DNA of 25,492 nucleotides from Bacteroidota bacterium (lineage in GTDB: Bacteria > Bacteroidota > Bacteroidia > Flavobacteriales > Weeksellaceae), in assembly GCA_023457935.1 (NCBI GenBank), contig JAEXBA010000070.1, forward strand, positions 1-25,492, in the 5' to 3' direction. Under the pieces are notes generated by a model. The model saw nothing but the letters and a program-made list of their open reading frames with translations. It ran no database searches and was not told where the DNA came from. Position numbers and translations under genes: made by a program. The stretch's first letter is position 1. Each line of letters starts with the position of its first letter. Shown in pieces: positions 1 to 7,019 of the stretch.

Positions 1-77
1 AAAACCAAAGTTTCAGGTTTACCATTGTCGATAAACTGATAATTGATTTCGATTCCGTTTGCTTTTATTTTTGGCAT
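1..77 (-). CDS. pcaD: Probable 3-oxoadipate enol-lactonase, N-terminus only
   Basis: The minus strand reads an ATG at 77 followed by MPKIKANGIEINYQFIDNG and a few more residues before the window edge cuts it. An N-terminus of this kind (short beta strand, then a 'NG-x-x-I-x-Y' strand) is typical of alpha/beta hydrolases of the 3-oxoadipate enol-lactonase type. It follows catA by 58 bases on the same strand, exactly where the lactonase that turns enol-lactone into 3-oxoadipate would complete the ortho-cleavage pathway. Only 25 residues are visible and no catalytic residue is included, so the assignment rests on the start sequence plus context. Another alpha/beta hydrolase (for example a chloroperoxidase-like one) is possible. 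Confidence 0.6.
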   Translation of the reverse strand, partial: MPKIKANGIEINYQFIDNGKPETLV

Positions 78-135
78 TTTTTTGAAATTAAAACCAAACC
101 CAACATCCGGAGATGCTGAGTTTGGTAAGGGTTTT

Positions 136-1068
136 TTAGTTTTCTGCAAGTGCTCTGCTTCTGTGGTTTTCACCATCGTCATGCGCAACTTCTTCTTTCA
201 GAATGTTAAAGTTGAACTCTGCAAATGCGAACGGTTCTTTTTCGAAACCTCTTGCTTCAGCTTCCTCCGCTGTGTGTCTTGAGATATGCGGAACCAGTTC
301 TTCCTTGGTTGCGAATGCAAAATCATCAAATGTTAGCGGATCGCCTTCTATGTTGATTTGTGTTGTTAATTTTCTGTAACCCGGCTTAGTTACGAAGAAG
401 TGAATGTGTGCAGGACGGCTTCCGTGTCTTCCCAAAGCAGTCATCATTCTTTCTGTGCAGCTTCCCGGAGGACAAGAATATCCTGGAGGAATTACTGTTT
501 TGAACGTGTATTTTCCGTCTGCTCCAACTCTGATCGCTCTTCTTAAATTGTAATCAGACTGGCTGGAATCGAAGTACGAATAAAGTCCTTTGTCGTTGCA
601 GTGCCAAACTTCAAGCAAAGCGCCTTCCACAGGGTTTCCGTCTACATCTTTAATCGTTCCGCTCATGTAGAATCTTTCCATATCTTTGTTTTCTTCCGGC
701 TCGTTTTCAAGCGCTGCGAAAGAATCAGATTCCGGAGCTCCGGCTACGTAAAGAGGACCTTCGATGGTTCTTGGAGTTTCACCTCTTAAACCTGCTTGTT
801 CATCTGCATGTTCGCTCATTGCATCGATAAATCTTTCGATTCCCAAACCTGCGTAAAGCAAGCCCCATTCGTTGTTCTGGCCAACTTCTTTCAGATAGTC
901 TGCAGCGTGCCACATTTCCTCTGAAGTAATGTCTAAATCAACCATGGCGTAGAAAAGATCTTTAAGCAAACGGTTCATAATTTCTTTCACTCTCGGATTG
1001 CCTTTTGCAGGATCTTCCTTTGAAAGGATGTAGTCTAACTCTTTGTGGATTTGTTCTTTAGTCATCAT
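136..1068 (-). CDS. catA: Catechol 1,2-dioxygenase
   Basis: This 310-residue protein is an intradiol ring-cleavage dioxygenase. It opens catechol between the hydroxyls to give cis,cis-muconate, using non-haem Fe(III) in the cytoplasm. The N-terminal helical dimerisation domain (about residues 1-100) precedes the conserved EGPLYVAG segment (103-110), and the beta-sandwich catalytic domain follows. The expected iron ligands are all present: Tyr163 in GLYSYF, Tyr197 in PPGYSCPPG, and His221 and His223 in RPAHIHFFV. Length fits the family (about 300-315 residues). The start is MMTKE; the second Met is equally plausible. The gene lies 41 bases downstream of catC and 58 bases upstream of the probable enol-lactonase, as in a cat operon. 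Hydroxyquinol 1,2-dioxygenase is the main alternative, but the catB and catC neighbours favour catechol. Confidence 0.93.
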   Translation of the reverse strand: MMTKEQIHKELDYILSKEDPAKGNPRVKEIMNRLLKDLFYAMVDLDITSEEMWHAADYLKEVGQNNEWGLLYAGLGIERFIDAMSEHADEQAGLRGETPRTIEGPLYVAGAPESDSFAALENEPEENKDMERFYMSGTIKDVDGNPVEGALLEVWHCNDKGLYSYFDSSQSDYNLRRAIRVGADGKYTFKTVIPPGYSCPPGSCTERMMTALGRHGSRPAHIHFFVTKPGYRKLTTQINIEGDPLTFDDFAFATKEELVPHISRHTAEEAEARGFEKEPFAFAEFNFNILKEEVAHDDGENHRSRALAEN

Positions 1069-1109
1069 AACTTCTTAAATTTTTGATTAATATTTTGTTT
1101 GATTTTTGT

Positions 1110-1400
1110 TTAGATTAAATTTTCGCGAACCGCATTCGGATGTTTGCAAACCGAGGTTACTTTGATGTTCATGTACGGAAAAAGCGGCAGCGAACTTAAG
1201 ATTTGGTGCAGTTCGTCCGGACTGTCAACTTCCAGAACGCTGATATTGGAATATCTTCCGGCAACGCGCCACAGATATTTCCATTTTCCTGAATTCTGCC
1301 ATTTCTGTGAGGTTTCGCGCTCACGTTCCATGAAACTTTTCTTTTTGTCTTCGTCCCAGATTTCCGGGATGTTAACGTCCATTTCTACTACGTATACCAT
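1110..1400 (-). CDS. catC: Muconolactone delta-isomerase
   Basis: This 96-residue protein matches muconolactone isomerase in length (about 90-97 residues) and pattern: an N-terminal MVYVVEMDVNIP strand, a 'W-x-x-SGKWKYLWRVAGRYSNISV' core with the usual dimeric alpha/beta (ferredoxin-like) layout, and a C-terminal 'LPLFPYM-x-I-x-V' strand with the conserved Pro-Leu-Phe-Pro-Tyr. It moves the double bond of muconolactone to form 3-oxoadipate enol-lactone and normally works as a decamer in the cytoplasm. It sits between catB and catA on the same strand. The gap to catB (117 bases) is unusually long for the operon and is filled by 7-base repeats (1424-1512). Confidence 0.93.
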   Translation of the reverse strand: MVYVVEMDVNIPEIWDEDKKKSFMERERETSQKWQNSGKWKYLWRVAGRYSNISVLEVDSPDELHQILSSLPLFPYMNIKVTSVCKHPNAVRENLI

Positions 1401-1423
1401 TTTATTTGAATTGCGATTTTTTT

Positions 1424-1512
1424 GAATTACGAATTATTAATTACGAATTACGGTTTGTGTCTTTTCTCTTTTCTCTTTTCTCTTTTTTCTTGATTCTTGG
1501 CTCTCGGTTCTC
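1424..1512. repeat. Intergenic block of three 7-base tandem repeat families
   Basis: The gap between catB and catC is made of degenerate heptamers. GAATTAC, GAATTAT, TAATTAC and GAATTAC run from 1424 to 1451. Three exact CTTTTCT units follow at 1461-1481, then a longer CTTTTTTCT at 1482-1490. Then come TTCTTGA, TTCTTGG, CTCTCGG and TTCTC (about 1487-1512). Three different words thus share the same period of 7. There is no credible ORF in it. It lies inside the presumed cat transcript. Confidence 0.85.
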
Positions 1513-1517
1513 AAATC

Positions 1518-2642
1518 TTACTTCCTTTTATAGAATTTGAATTTATCTTCGTCGATTTCGAGTCCAAGTCCCGGTTTTTTTGGAAGTTCCAGCATGCAGT
1601 CGCGGAACGTCATCGGATTTGTTACAATTTCATCTGTGATGAGCAGCGGTCCGAAAAGTTCTGTTCCCCAACTCAGATTTTTGAAAGTGCTGAAAACCTG
1701 CGCTGAAGCGACACTTCCAATTGTTCCTTCCAGCATGGTTCCTCCATAAATTCCGATATCTGCAGCGGCTGCAATTCCCGCGATTTTGGTCGAGTTATAA
1801 AGTCCGCCCGCTTTCATAATTTTCACTGCAAAAACGCTTCCGCCACGGATTTTAGCCAGTTTAAATGCATCTTCGGTTGTGGCAACCGCTTCATCGGCCA
1901 TAATCGGAACGTGGAAAAATTCAGTCAGTCTGGCCAAACCTTCAAAATTGGTTTTATTGATTGGCTGTTCGATGAGATCAACGCCGTTTTCCTGAAGAAC
2001 TCTGATCCATTTTTTTGCGGTTTCTTCGTTCCATGCCTGATTGACGTCCACAGTAATTTTAATGTCTTCGCCAACCGCAGCTTTTATTGCACAAACATGA
2101 GATACATCTTTTTTCGGGTCGTTGCTTCCGATTTTCAGTTTAAACGTATCGTGTCTTTTGATAGAGATCAGATGTTTGGCTTCCTCAATATCTTTTTCTG
2201 TATTTCCGCTCGCCAAAGTCCAGAGAACCGGAAGTTTATCGGAAACGGATCCGCCTAAATATTCAGCGACGGTAATGCCCAATCTTTTTCCCTGTGCATC
2301 GAGAAGTGCGGTTTCTATTCCTGCTTTAGCAAAATTATTAGCCTGAATATTTTCGCCAATCACATTCATCAAAGCATTGATGTTGGTAGCATCTTTTCCG
2401 ATGATCAGCGGTGCGATATATTTGTCAATCGTCAGTTTCATGCCTTCCGGAGATTCTGCGCCGTAGCTCATTCCGCCAATCGTGGTACTTTCGCCCCAAC
2501 CGGAAATTCCGTCTTCCGAGGTAATTTTTGTAATTACCATCGTCTGGTTTTTCATCGTCGCCATCGAAAGTTTGTGCGGACGGATCGTCGGCAAATCCAG
2601 AATTGCAACTTCAACTGATATTATTTTAGGATTTTTTTTCAT
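1518..2642 (-). CDS. catB: Muconate cycloisomerase (enolase superfamily)
   Basis: This 374-residue protein belongs to the muconate lactonizing subgroup of the enolase superfamily and forms muconolactone from cis,cis-muconate in the cytoplasm, using Mg or Mn. The N-terminal capping domain (about 1-125) is followed by a TIM-like barrel. The superfamily residues are visible: the KxK acid/base pair Lys168/Lys170 in FKLKIGS, metal ligands Asp199 (VDVNQ), Glu225 (IEQP) and Asp250 (MADEA), and the opposing Lys274 in AVKIMKAGG. Sequence alone cannot exclude a related cycloisomerase or dipeptide epimerase, but adjacency to catC and catA makes muconate the clear substrate. It is the first cat structural gene after the regulator, with a good -7 box about 50 bases upstream (2696-2703). 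Confidence 0.92.
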   Translation of the reverse strand: MKKNPKIISVEVAILDLPTIRPHKLSMATMKNQTMVITKITSEDGISGWGESTTIGGMSYGAESPEGMKLTIDKYIAPLIIGKDATNINALMNVIGENIQANNFAKAGIETALLDAQGKRLGITVAEYLGGSVSDKLPVLWTLASGNTEKDIEEAKHLISIKRHDTFKLKIGSNDPKKDVSHVCAIKAAVGEDIKITVDVNQAWNEETAKKWIRVLQENGVDLIEQPINKTNFEGLARLTEFFHVPIMADEAVATTEDAFKLAKIRGGSVFAVKIMKAGGLYNSTKIAGIAAAADIGIYGGTMLEGTIGSVASAQVFSTFKNLSWGTELFGPLLITDEIVTNPMTFRDCMLELPKKPGLGLEIDEDKFKFYKRK

Positions 2643-2695
2643 GCTTTAATTATCAATTCAAAAACTGTTAATGCTCTCATAACAAATTGATAATA

Positions 2696-2703
2696 CAAAT
2701 TTA
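2696..2703 (-). promoter_or_regulatory. Predicted -7 box for the catBCA operon
   Basis: The minus strand reads TAAATTTG, an exact match to the Bacteroidetes -7 consensus TAnnTTTG, ending 53 bases before the catB ATG. No convincing TTG -33 box is seen at the usual spacing, consistent with a promoter that needs an activator such as the adjacent AraC-type protein. Confidence 0.55.
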
Positions 2704-2706
2704 AAC

Positions 2707-2720
2707 ATGATAAAAATCAT
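2707..2720. promoter_or_regulatory. Perfect inverted repeat upstream of the cat promoter, candidate operator
   Basis: ATGAT, four A bases, then ATCAT form a perfect 5-4-5 inverted repeat just upstream of the predicted -7 box of catB. Its position in the 150-base gap between the AraC-type regulator and catB suggests a regulator site. AraC proteins more often bind direct repeats, so this is a tentative call. Confidence 0.3.
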
Positions 2721-2791
2721 ATAATAGGACTTTTTTGGGAAAAAATGGGATTTTTTGAAAAATCGCAAAAATTGTTGTCTTCTGTTTGAAT

Positions 2792-3667
2792 TTAATTCAC
2801 AGAAAGACGGTATTCTTTAGGAGTAAGTCCTGTTTTCTGCTTGAATAATCTTGCAAAATAACTTGGATCGTCAATGTCAAACTGATACGAAACCTCGGAA
2901 ATCGTATAATCCGGATTCCGGAGTGTGCTCTTTATATTAAGGATAAGGAAATCGAGAATTACTTCCTTTGGAGTTTTTCCGGACATGGTTTTGCACAGCT
3001 GGCTGAGTTGCTGCACCGTAATTCCCAGTTCTGAAGCGTAATCTTCCACACGTTTCTTGATACTCTGGTTTTCCTGAACAAGTTTCTTGAAATTCCGGAA
3101 CGTATTTCGGTCAGTATTATTTAAGGTGTGAATAACGGTTTGGTTGGAATGATTCAAACGGTAAATTCTCAAAAGCAGCATTCCCACTAAATACTGCAGT
3201 GACAAATCGCGGCCGGGAAGCTGATTTTTATATTCGAAAATACATTTATGAATCGTGGTGTAGGCGTCTTCAACAAGTTTGTTTTCCTGTTCGATTTCGG
3301 TGATACTGATGGAATCCAGCTCGTAAATGACTTCCACATCGTGTTTCAGCATCTGATCGACTGAATTTGCAGCAAGCGAGAGAAGCCAACCGCTGGAACC
3401 GTATTCAAACTGAAAACCGTGAACAACCGCTTGCGGAATCGTAATAATCGAAGGTTTTTCTACTGTAAAAGATTCGTTGTTGGCGATGAGTTCAAGCTTT
3501 CCGCGTTCCAGAACGAAAATCTGAAACAGGTTTCTGTGCGCATGCGGTTTTATGGAATATCCCGATTTATGGAAAACTTCTTCCAACGGAATAATATTGA
3601 TAATTTCCCGAACCAACTGGATATTCTGCTGCTCATAAACACCGCTGTAATAGATTTTCTGCGCCAC
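2792..3667 (-). CDS. AraC-family transcriptional regulator, probable cat activator
   Basis: This 291-residue protein has a cupin-like N-terminal sensing domain (about residues 35-110, with a Lys-Pro-His-Ala-His segment at its first strands) and a C-terminal AraC double helix-turn-helix (about 190-290) ending in the family pattern 'I-SEVSYQFDIDDPSYFARLFKQKTGLTPKEY'. The layout is that of PobC/PobR-like AraC regulators that control aromatic acid catabolism in proteobacteria. It starts 18 bases after the alpha/beta hydrolase on the same strand, so the two are probably co-transcribed, and it lies directly upstream of catB. Activation of the cat genes by a pathway intermediate is an inference from position. 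Confidence 0.85.
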   Translation of the reverse strand: MAQKIYYSGVYEQQNIQLVREIINIIPLEEVFHKSGYSIKPHAHRNLFQIFVLERGKLELIANNESFTVEKPSIITIPQAVVHGFQFEYGSSGWLLSLAANSVDQMLKHDVEVIYELDSISITEIEQENKLVEDAYTTIHKCIFEYKNQLPGRDLSLQYLVGMLLLRIYRLNHSNQTVIHTLNNTDRNTFRNFKKLVQENQSIKKRVEDYASELGITVQQLSQLCKTMSGKTPKEVILDFLILNIKSTLRNPDYTISEVSYQFDIDDPSYFARLFKQKTGLTPKEYRLSVN

Positions 3668-3685
3668 AGTTCTAAGATACGGAAA

Positions 3686-4699
3686 TTATTTTTTAACAAA
3701 ATCCAGAAGCGGTGCGATGAACCTTTCAAACGCTTCAATATGCGGTGAATGTCCCACATTATCGAGTTCCACGAGTTTTGAACCCTTGATTTTTTTCTGA
3801 GTTTCCTTTGCTAAATTCTGATACAATCCCATCAAAGGCTGAAACTCTTTCGGAGCGTTTCCTTTGCCAATCGCGGTTCTGTCGCGCGTTCCGATAATCA
3901 AAAGAGTAGGAGCGGTGATTTTTTCAAAGTCGTACACAACAGGCTGCGTGAAAATCATATCAGAAGTTAATGCTGCATTCCACGCAGTTATCGGGAAATC
4001 TTTTGAAACCGTCCAACCGGCCAACATGTTCAGCCATTTGTCGTATTCCGGTTTCCATTTACCGTCGTAATAAAATTTCAGCTGATAATCTTTGTAGGAA
4101 TCGTAGGTGTTTTTCAGTTCGTTGGCGTACTGTTTATCAATATTTTGATACGGTGAAAATCGTTTATAATCTTCCAGTCCGATTGGATTTGCCAGAATCA
4201 GTTTTTCCACGTTTTCAGGATACATCACCGCCATTCTTGAAGCAAGCATTCCGCCCATTGAATGTCCGAGAACAATGAATTTCTGAATTCCTAAATCGTC
4301 CATAATGGATTTTGTGTTTTCTCCCAACTGATGAAAAGAAAACTGATACTGTTTCGGTTTTGAAGATTTTCCGAAACCGATCTGATCGGGCATCACCACA
4401 CGAAAACCTTCTTTGTTGAGTGCTCTTGCCGTTGTTTCAAAATAATAACCGTTGAAATTTTTTCCATGAAGAAGAAGGATGGTTTTTCCGTTCCAGTTCG
4501 CAGGTTTCACGTCCATGTACGCCATTTTCAGTTGCTGTCCCTGATTTTCGATGGTTTTTACAGTCACTGGAAACGGATAATCAACAGTGGAAAGTTCAGC
4601 ATCAAGCGGTTCCAGTTTTGATAAATCGGCTTTCTGAGCATTGCACGACATCATTCCGAAAGACAAAGCGAGAACGGTGAATATTTGTAAGATTTTCAT
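3686..4699 (-). CDS. Secreted alpha/beta hydrolase lipoprotein
   Basis: This 337-residue alpha/beta hydrolase carries a lipoprotein signal peptide with lipobox ending at Cys19 (MSCNAQ), so it is exported. The oxyanion segment LLLHGKN (about 76-81), the nucleophile elbow GHSMGG with Ser147, a late acid in IIGTRDRT and the catalytic His in NVGHSPH are all present, so it should be an active esterase, lactonase or related hydrolase. It is transcribed just ahead of the AraC regulator (18-base gap) and behind its own -7 box at 4715-4722. Position next to catechol genes suggests release of an aromatic from an ester outside the cytoplasm, but the substrate cannot be read from the sequence. It is not a good candidate for the pathway enol-lactonase because it is exported. 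Confidence 0.85.
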   Translation of the reverse strand: MKILQIFTVLALSFGMMSCNAQKADLSKLEPLDAELSTVDYPFPVTVKTIENQGQQLKMAYMDVKPANWNGKTILLLHGKNFNGYYFETTARALNKEGFRVVMPDQIGFGKSSKPKQYQFSFHQLGENTKSIMDDLGIQKFIVLGHSMGGMLASRMAVMYPENVEKLILANPIGLEDYKRFSPYQNIDKQYANELKNTYDSYKDYQLKFYYDGKWKPEYDKWLNMLAGWTVSKDFPITAWNAALTSDMIFTQPVVYDFEKITAPTLLIIGTRDRTAIGKGNAPKEFQPLMGLYQNLAKETQKKIKGSKLVELDNVGHSPHIEAFERFIAPLLDFVKK

Positions 4700-4714
4700 T
4701 TTTTAGGGTTTTCT

Positions 4715-4722
4715 CAAAAATA
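4715..4722 (-). promoter_or_regulatory. Predicted -7 box for the hydrolase-araC unit
   Basis: The minus strand reads TATTTTTG, an exact TAnnTTTG match, ending 15 bases before the hydrolase ATG at 4699. It lies directly behind the terminator of the upstream gene, as expected for a new transcription unit. No clear -33 box is seen. Confidence 0.5.
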
Positions 4723-4727
4723 CGAAA

Positions 4728-4755
4728 TAAAAAAAAGAGCCGTAATCGACTCTTT
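4728..4755 (-). terminator. Rho-independent terminator of the MBL-fold gene
   Basis: On the minus strand a 9-base-pair stem (AAAGAGTCG with CGGCTCTTT, one G-U pair) encloses the loop ATTA and runs into a stretch of T. It lies 55 bases after the stop codon of the gene ending at 4810. Confidence 0.85.
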
Positions 4756-4787
4756 CTATCTTGATATTTTAAGCATCAGAATACTCG

Positions 4788-4808
4788 CTTTCAATTTTCA
4801 ACTTTCAA
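4788..4808. repeat. Three 7-base repeats (CTTTCAA type)
   Basis: CTTTCAA, TTTTCAA and CTTTCAA follow each other exactly, directly next to the stop codon of the MBL-fold gene. The same 21 bases form the core of every unit in the large array at 25151-25425, about 20 kb away. Confidence 0.8.
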
Positions 4809-4809
4809 C

Positions 4810-5925
4810 TTAATTGTATTTCTCCCACCATTTTTCATACACTTTCGAATCATCACTCCAATCAATTTTTTCACCGATTTTAGGATAGAGAATTCTCAAA
4901 TTTTCGGTATTCATTTCTGCCATTTTCTTATGAGGTTCGTTCCAGGAATGTGCCGCCAAAGAAAATTTCGAATTGTGAACCGGAATCATTCTTTTCGCGT
5001 TGAGTTCTTTCATCGCTTTGATGTTTTCGCCCGGCAAAAAGTGAATATAGCGCCAATCTTTGTTGTATTGTCCGTTTTCGAGAATCACGACATCAAAACT
5101 GCCGTATTTCTCCCCGATTTTTTTGAAATGCGTATCGTAACCGGAATCGCCGCCGATGTAAATTCTTTGGTTCGGACTTTCAAAAACGAAACTTGCCCAA
5201 ATTGCCTGATCGCGCTTCAAACCGCGACCGGAAAAATGCCGCGCCGGTTCTGCGGTAACTTTAAATCCGCTACCTAAATCTGAATTTTCAAACCAATCCA
5301 GTTCAACAATATTTTTCGGATTGTAACCCCAGAATTCCAGATGTTCAGCAGTTCCTAATCCTGTAATAATTTTTTTCGTTTTCGGGAAAAGCTTCAGAAC
5401 CGTTTCGTAATCCAGGTGATCCCAATGATCGTGCGTAATCACTAAATAATCGAGTTCCGGAATATCTTCAGGTTTGTAAATATCGCTTCCTTGAAACGCT
5501 TTTGTGGTGAAAGAAAACGGCGAAGCGTAACCGCTCAGAACAGGATCAACCAGAATTTTCTTTCCTTCAAGCTGAATAAAATAGGACGAATGTCCCATCC
5601 AGACGTAAATATTTTCTTCAGGATTGAGTTTTTTTAAATCGGTTTTTTCAAAATGAAAAGCCTGATCCGGAATTTTGTTTTCAGTTTTTCCGAACAGAAA
5701 ACGGAACATTACTTCAGGCATTGACGTATCTTCTGCAAGTTGCGGCGTTGGATTCAGATTGTCGAACCTTCCGTTTTTATAATGAGGTGATTTCTGAATT
5801 CTTTCCAGACGCGCACCAGAAGGCGCTTTACCGAATTTTTTCTGATTCAGAATGAAAAATGCGGAAACCGAGATGATTCCTGCTAAAATTAAAATTGCAA
5901 TCACTGTTCGTTTTAATAAGGTCAT
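4810..5925 (-). CDS. Membrane-anchored MBL-fold metallo-hydrolase (NAPE-PLD/UlaG-like)
   Basis: This 371-residue protein starts with one hydrophobic segment (about residues 5-27), probably a signal anchor, so the catalytic domain faces the periplasm. The metallo-beta-lactamase fold is clear: MGHSSYFIQLEGKKILVDPV (about 110-129), the metal motif THDHWDH with His165, His167, Asp169 and His170, then His230 (EPARHFSGRG), Asp260 (YIGGDSGYD) and His317 (IPVHNSKF). The pattern matches the Lactamase_B_2 branch that includes N-acyl phosphatidylethanolamine phospholipase D and UlaG lactonases, not antibiotic beta-lactamases. It is a single-gene unit with its own -7 box and terminator. The substrate is unknown; a lipid phosphodiester is one possibility. 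Confidence 0.88.
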   Translation of the reverse strand: MTLLKRTVIAILILAGIISVSAFFILNQKKFGKAPSGARLERIQKSPHYKNGRFDNLNPTPQLAEDTSMPEVMFRFLFGKTENKIPDQAFHFEKTDLKKLNPEENIYVWMGHSSYFIQLEGKKILVDPVLSGYASPFSFTTKAFQGSDIYKPEDIPELDYLVITHDHWDHLDYETVLKLFPKTKKIITGLGTAEHLEFWGYNPKNIVELDWFENSDLGSGFKVTAEPARHFSGRGLKRDQAIWASFVFESPNQRIYIGGDSGYDTHFKKIGEKYGSFDVVILENGQYNKDWRYIHFLPGENIKAMKELNAKRMIPVHNSKFSLAAHSWNEPHKKMAEMNTENLRILYPKIGEKIDWSDDSKVYEKWWEKYN

Positions 5926-5947
5926 AACTGTTTGGACGGAATTGCGG

Positions 5948-5955
5948 CAAAATTA
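5948..5955 (-). promoter_or_regulatory. Predicted -7 box for the MBL-fold gene
   Basis: The minus strand reads TAATTTTG, an exact TAnnTTTG match ending 22 bases before the ATG at 5925. No distinct -33 box is recognisable. Confidence 0.45.
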
Positions 5956-6102
5956 CTTTAAATTTCACTTTATCTTTCTGTTCAGTAAGTTTACGCCCAT
6001 ATTTTCATTGATTAAAATCAGTTTACGTTGATAATCGGAGAAATTCTTTTGCGTTTTCGCTCTATTTTGTTTAATTTTAACTGACAATAAAAATTTAAAG
6101 CT

Positions 6103-6528
6103 ATGCACGATAATGTAGTCGTTAAACAAAGAGTTAACGCGCCAGTAGAAAAGGTTTGGAATGCACTTACGGATAAAGCTCAGATGAAGGAATGGTATTT
6201 TGATATTCCTGATTTTGAACTCGGTTTGCACAATGAGTTTAATTTTTATGAACCCGGTGACGAAAAAAAATACCATCATCACGGTGAGATTCTGGAAGTA
6301 ATTCCGAACGAAAAATTTAAACATACGTGGAGTTATCCTGAATTTTCCAAAGAAAAAACCCTTGTAAGATGGGAGCTGGAACCGGACGGAGACGGAACAA
6401 TGGTAACGCTTACGCATAAAGGTTTGGAAAATTTCGATCATTTGGGTAAAGATTTTTCCCACGAAAATTTTGAGCAGGGCTGGAACGAACTCGTGACAAA
6501 AACATTGAAAGACTACGTTGAGAAATAA
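6103..6528 (+). CDS. SRPBCC-family protein (AHSA1-like)
   Basis: This 141-residue protein has the START-like/AHSA1 pattern: an N-terminal strand VVKQRVNAPVEKVWNAL, a 'W-x-F-D-x-P-D-F' turn, the strand GEILEVIPNEKFKHTWS, a 'TMVTLTHKGLENF' strand and a long C-terminal helix with WNELVTKTLKDYV. Such domains bind hydrophobic ligands or act as Hsp90 co-chaperone-like modules; the ligand is not predictable here. It has no signal peptide and is cytoplasmic. It is transcribed away from the MBL-fold gene and is followed by a strong terminator 22 bases after its stop, so it is mainly monocistronic. Confidence 0.9.
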   Translation: MHDNVVVKQRVNAPVEKVWNALTDKAQMKEWYFDIPDFELGLHNEFNFYEPGDEKKYHHHGEILEVIPNEKFKHTWSYPEFSKEKTLVRWELEPDGDGTMVTLTHKGLENFDHLGKDFSHENFEQGWNELVTKTLKDYVEK

Positions 6529-6549
6529 GAATATTTCAGAATAATTTTT

Positions 6550-6587
6550 AAACACAAAGCCGGACTTAATGACTTTGTGTTTTTTTT
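6550..6587 (+). terminator. Rho-independent terminator after the SRPBCC gene
   Basis: A perfect 10-base-pair stem AAACACAAAG / CTTTGTGTTT encloses a 13-base loop and is followed by a T-run to 6587. The next gene's ATG is only 6 bases beyond the T-run. Confidence 0.85.
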
Positions 6588-6593
6588 ATTGAT

Positions 6594-6956
6594 ATGACAA
6601 AGTTTAATCATCTGCGGCCCATTCTCTGGACCGAAAATATGGCAGAATCAGTGGCGTTTTACACAGAAATTCTGGGATTCGTTCTTGATGAATACAGCGA
6701 GGAATGGAACTGGGCTTCCCTTTCCAAAGATCTGGTTGGCATTATGCTTACCAAACCAAACGCACATACGAAAGTTGAAAAAACCGGTTTTTCCGGATCA
6801 TTCTATTTTAATGTGAATAACGTGGATGAACTTTGGGAACACCTGAAATCCAAAGCCAGAATCTGCTATGAACCGGACGATTTTCCATGGGAAATGCGCG
6901 AATTTGCCGTTTATGACAACAACGGCTATATTCTGCAGTTTGGACAGAATCTTTAA
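6594..6956 (+). CDS. VOC-fold (glyoxalase/bleomycin-resistance-like) protein
   Basis: This 120-residue protein shows the two beta-alpha-beta-beta-beta modules of the vicinal oxygen chelate fold: HLRPILWTENMAESVAFYTEILGF in the first half, and FYFNVNNVDELWEHLKSKA followed by REFAVYDNNGYILQFGQ in the second. The usual C-terminal metal ligand Glu of the 'LE-x-G' motif is replaced by Gln (ILQFG), so a metal-dependent glyoxalase reaction is unlikely; a binding role or a different chemistry is more probable. The name 'bleomycin resistance' common in this family is not supported here. The start codon lies 6 bases after the T-run of the preceding terminator, leaving no room for an ordinary promoter. 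Confidence 0.85.
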   Translation: MTKFNHLRPILWTENMAESVAFYTEILGFVLDEYSEEWNWASLSKDLVGIMLTKPNAHTKVEKTGFSGSFYFNVNNVDELWEHLKSKARICYEPDDFPWEMREFAVYDNNGYILQFGQNL

Positions 6957-6992
6957 ACAAAATTTGATGGTTCAGAATTTGCAGCAAAACCG

Positions 6993-7000
6993 TAAATTTG
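6993..7000 (+). promoter_or_regulatory. Predicted -7 box for the glutaminyl cyclase gene
   Basis: TAAATTTG is an exact TAnnTTTG match ending 19 bases before the ATG at 7020. TTTG occurs at 6978-6981 and 6963-6966, but neither lies at the usual -33 distance. Confidence 0.45.
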
Positions 7001-7019
7001 AAAAATCTTAAATTCCGAA

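Noticed and set aside
43..282. 79-residue plus-strand frame at the window start
   Set aside because: It runs antisense to the catA 3' end and the start of the probable enol-lactonase, and is low-complexity Phe/Lys-rich.
4810..5925. Antibiotic-degrading metallo-beta-lactamase
   Set aside because: The motif set around THDHWDH, EPARHFSGRG and IPVHNSKF belongs to the NAPE-PLD/UlaG branch, and the protein is membrane-anchored and longer than class B beta-lactamases.
5965..6555. 196-residue open frame on the minus strand
   Set aside because: It is the antisense of the SRPBCC gene and its flanks, and it is rich in Phe, Lys and Asn without any family pattern.
6594..6956. Bleomycin resistance protein
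   Set aside because: Only the general VOC fold is supported. The family name is a generic label and no resistance context is present.
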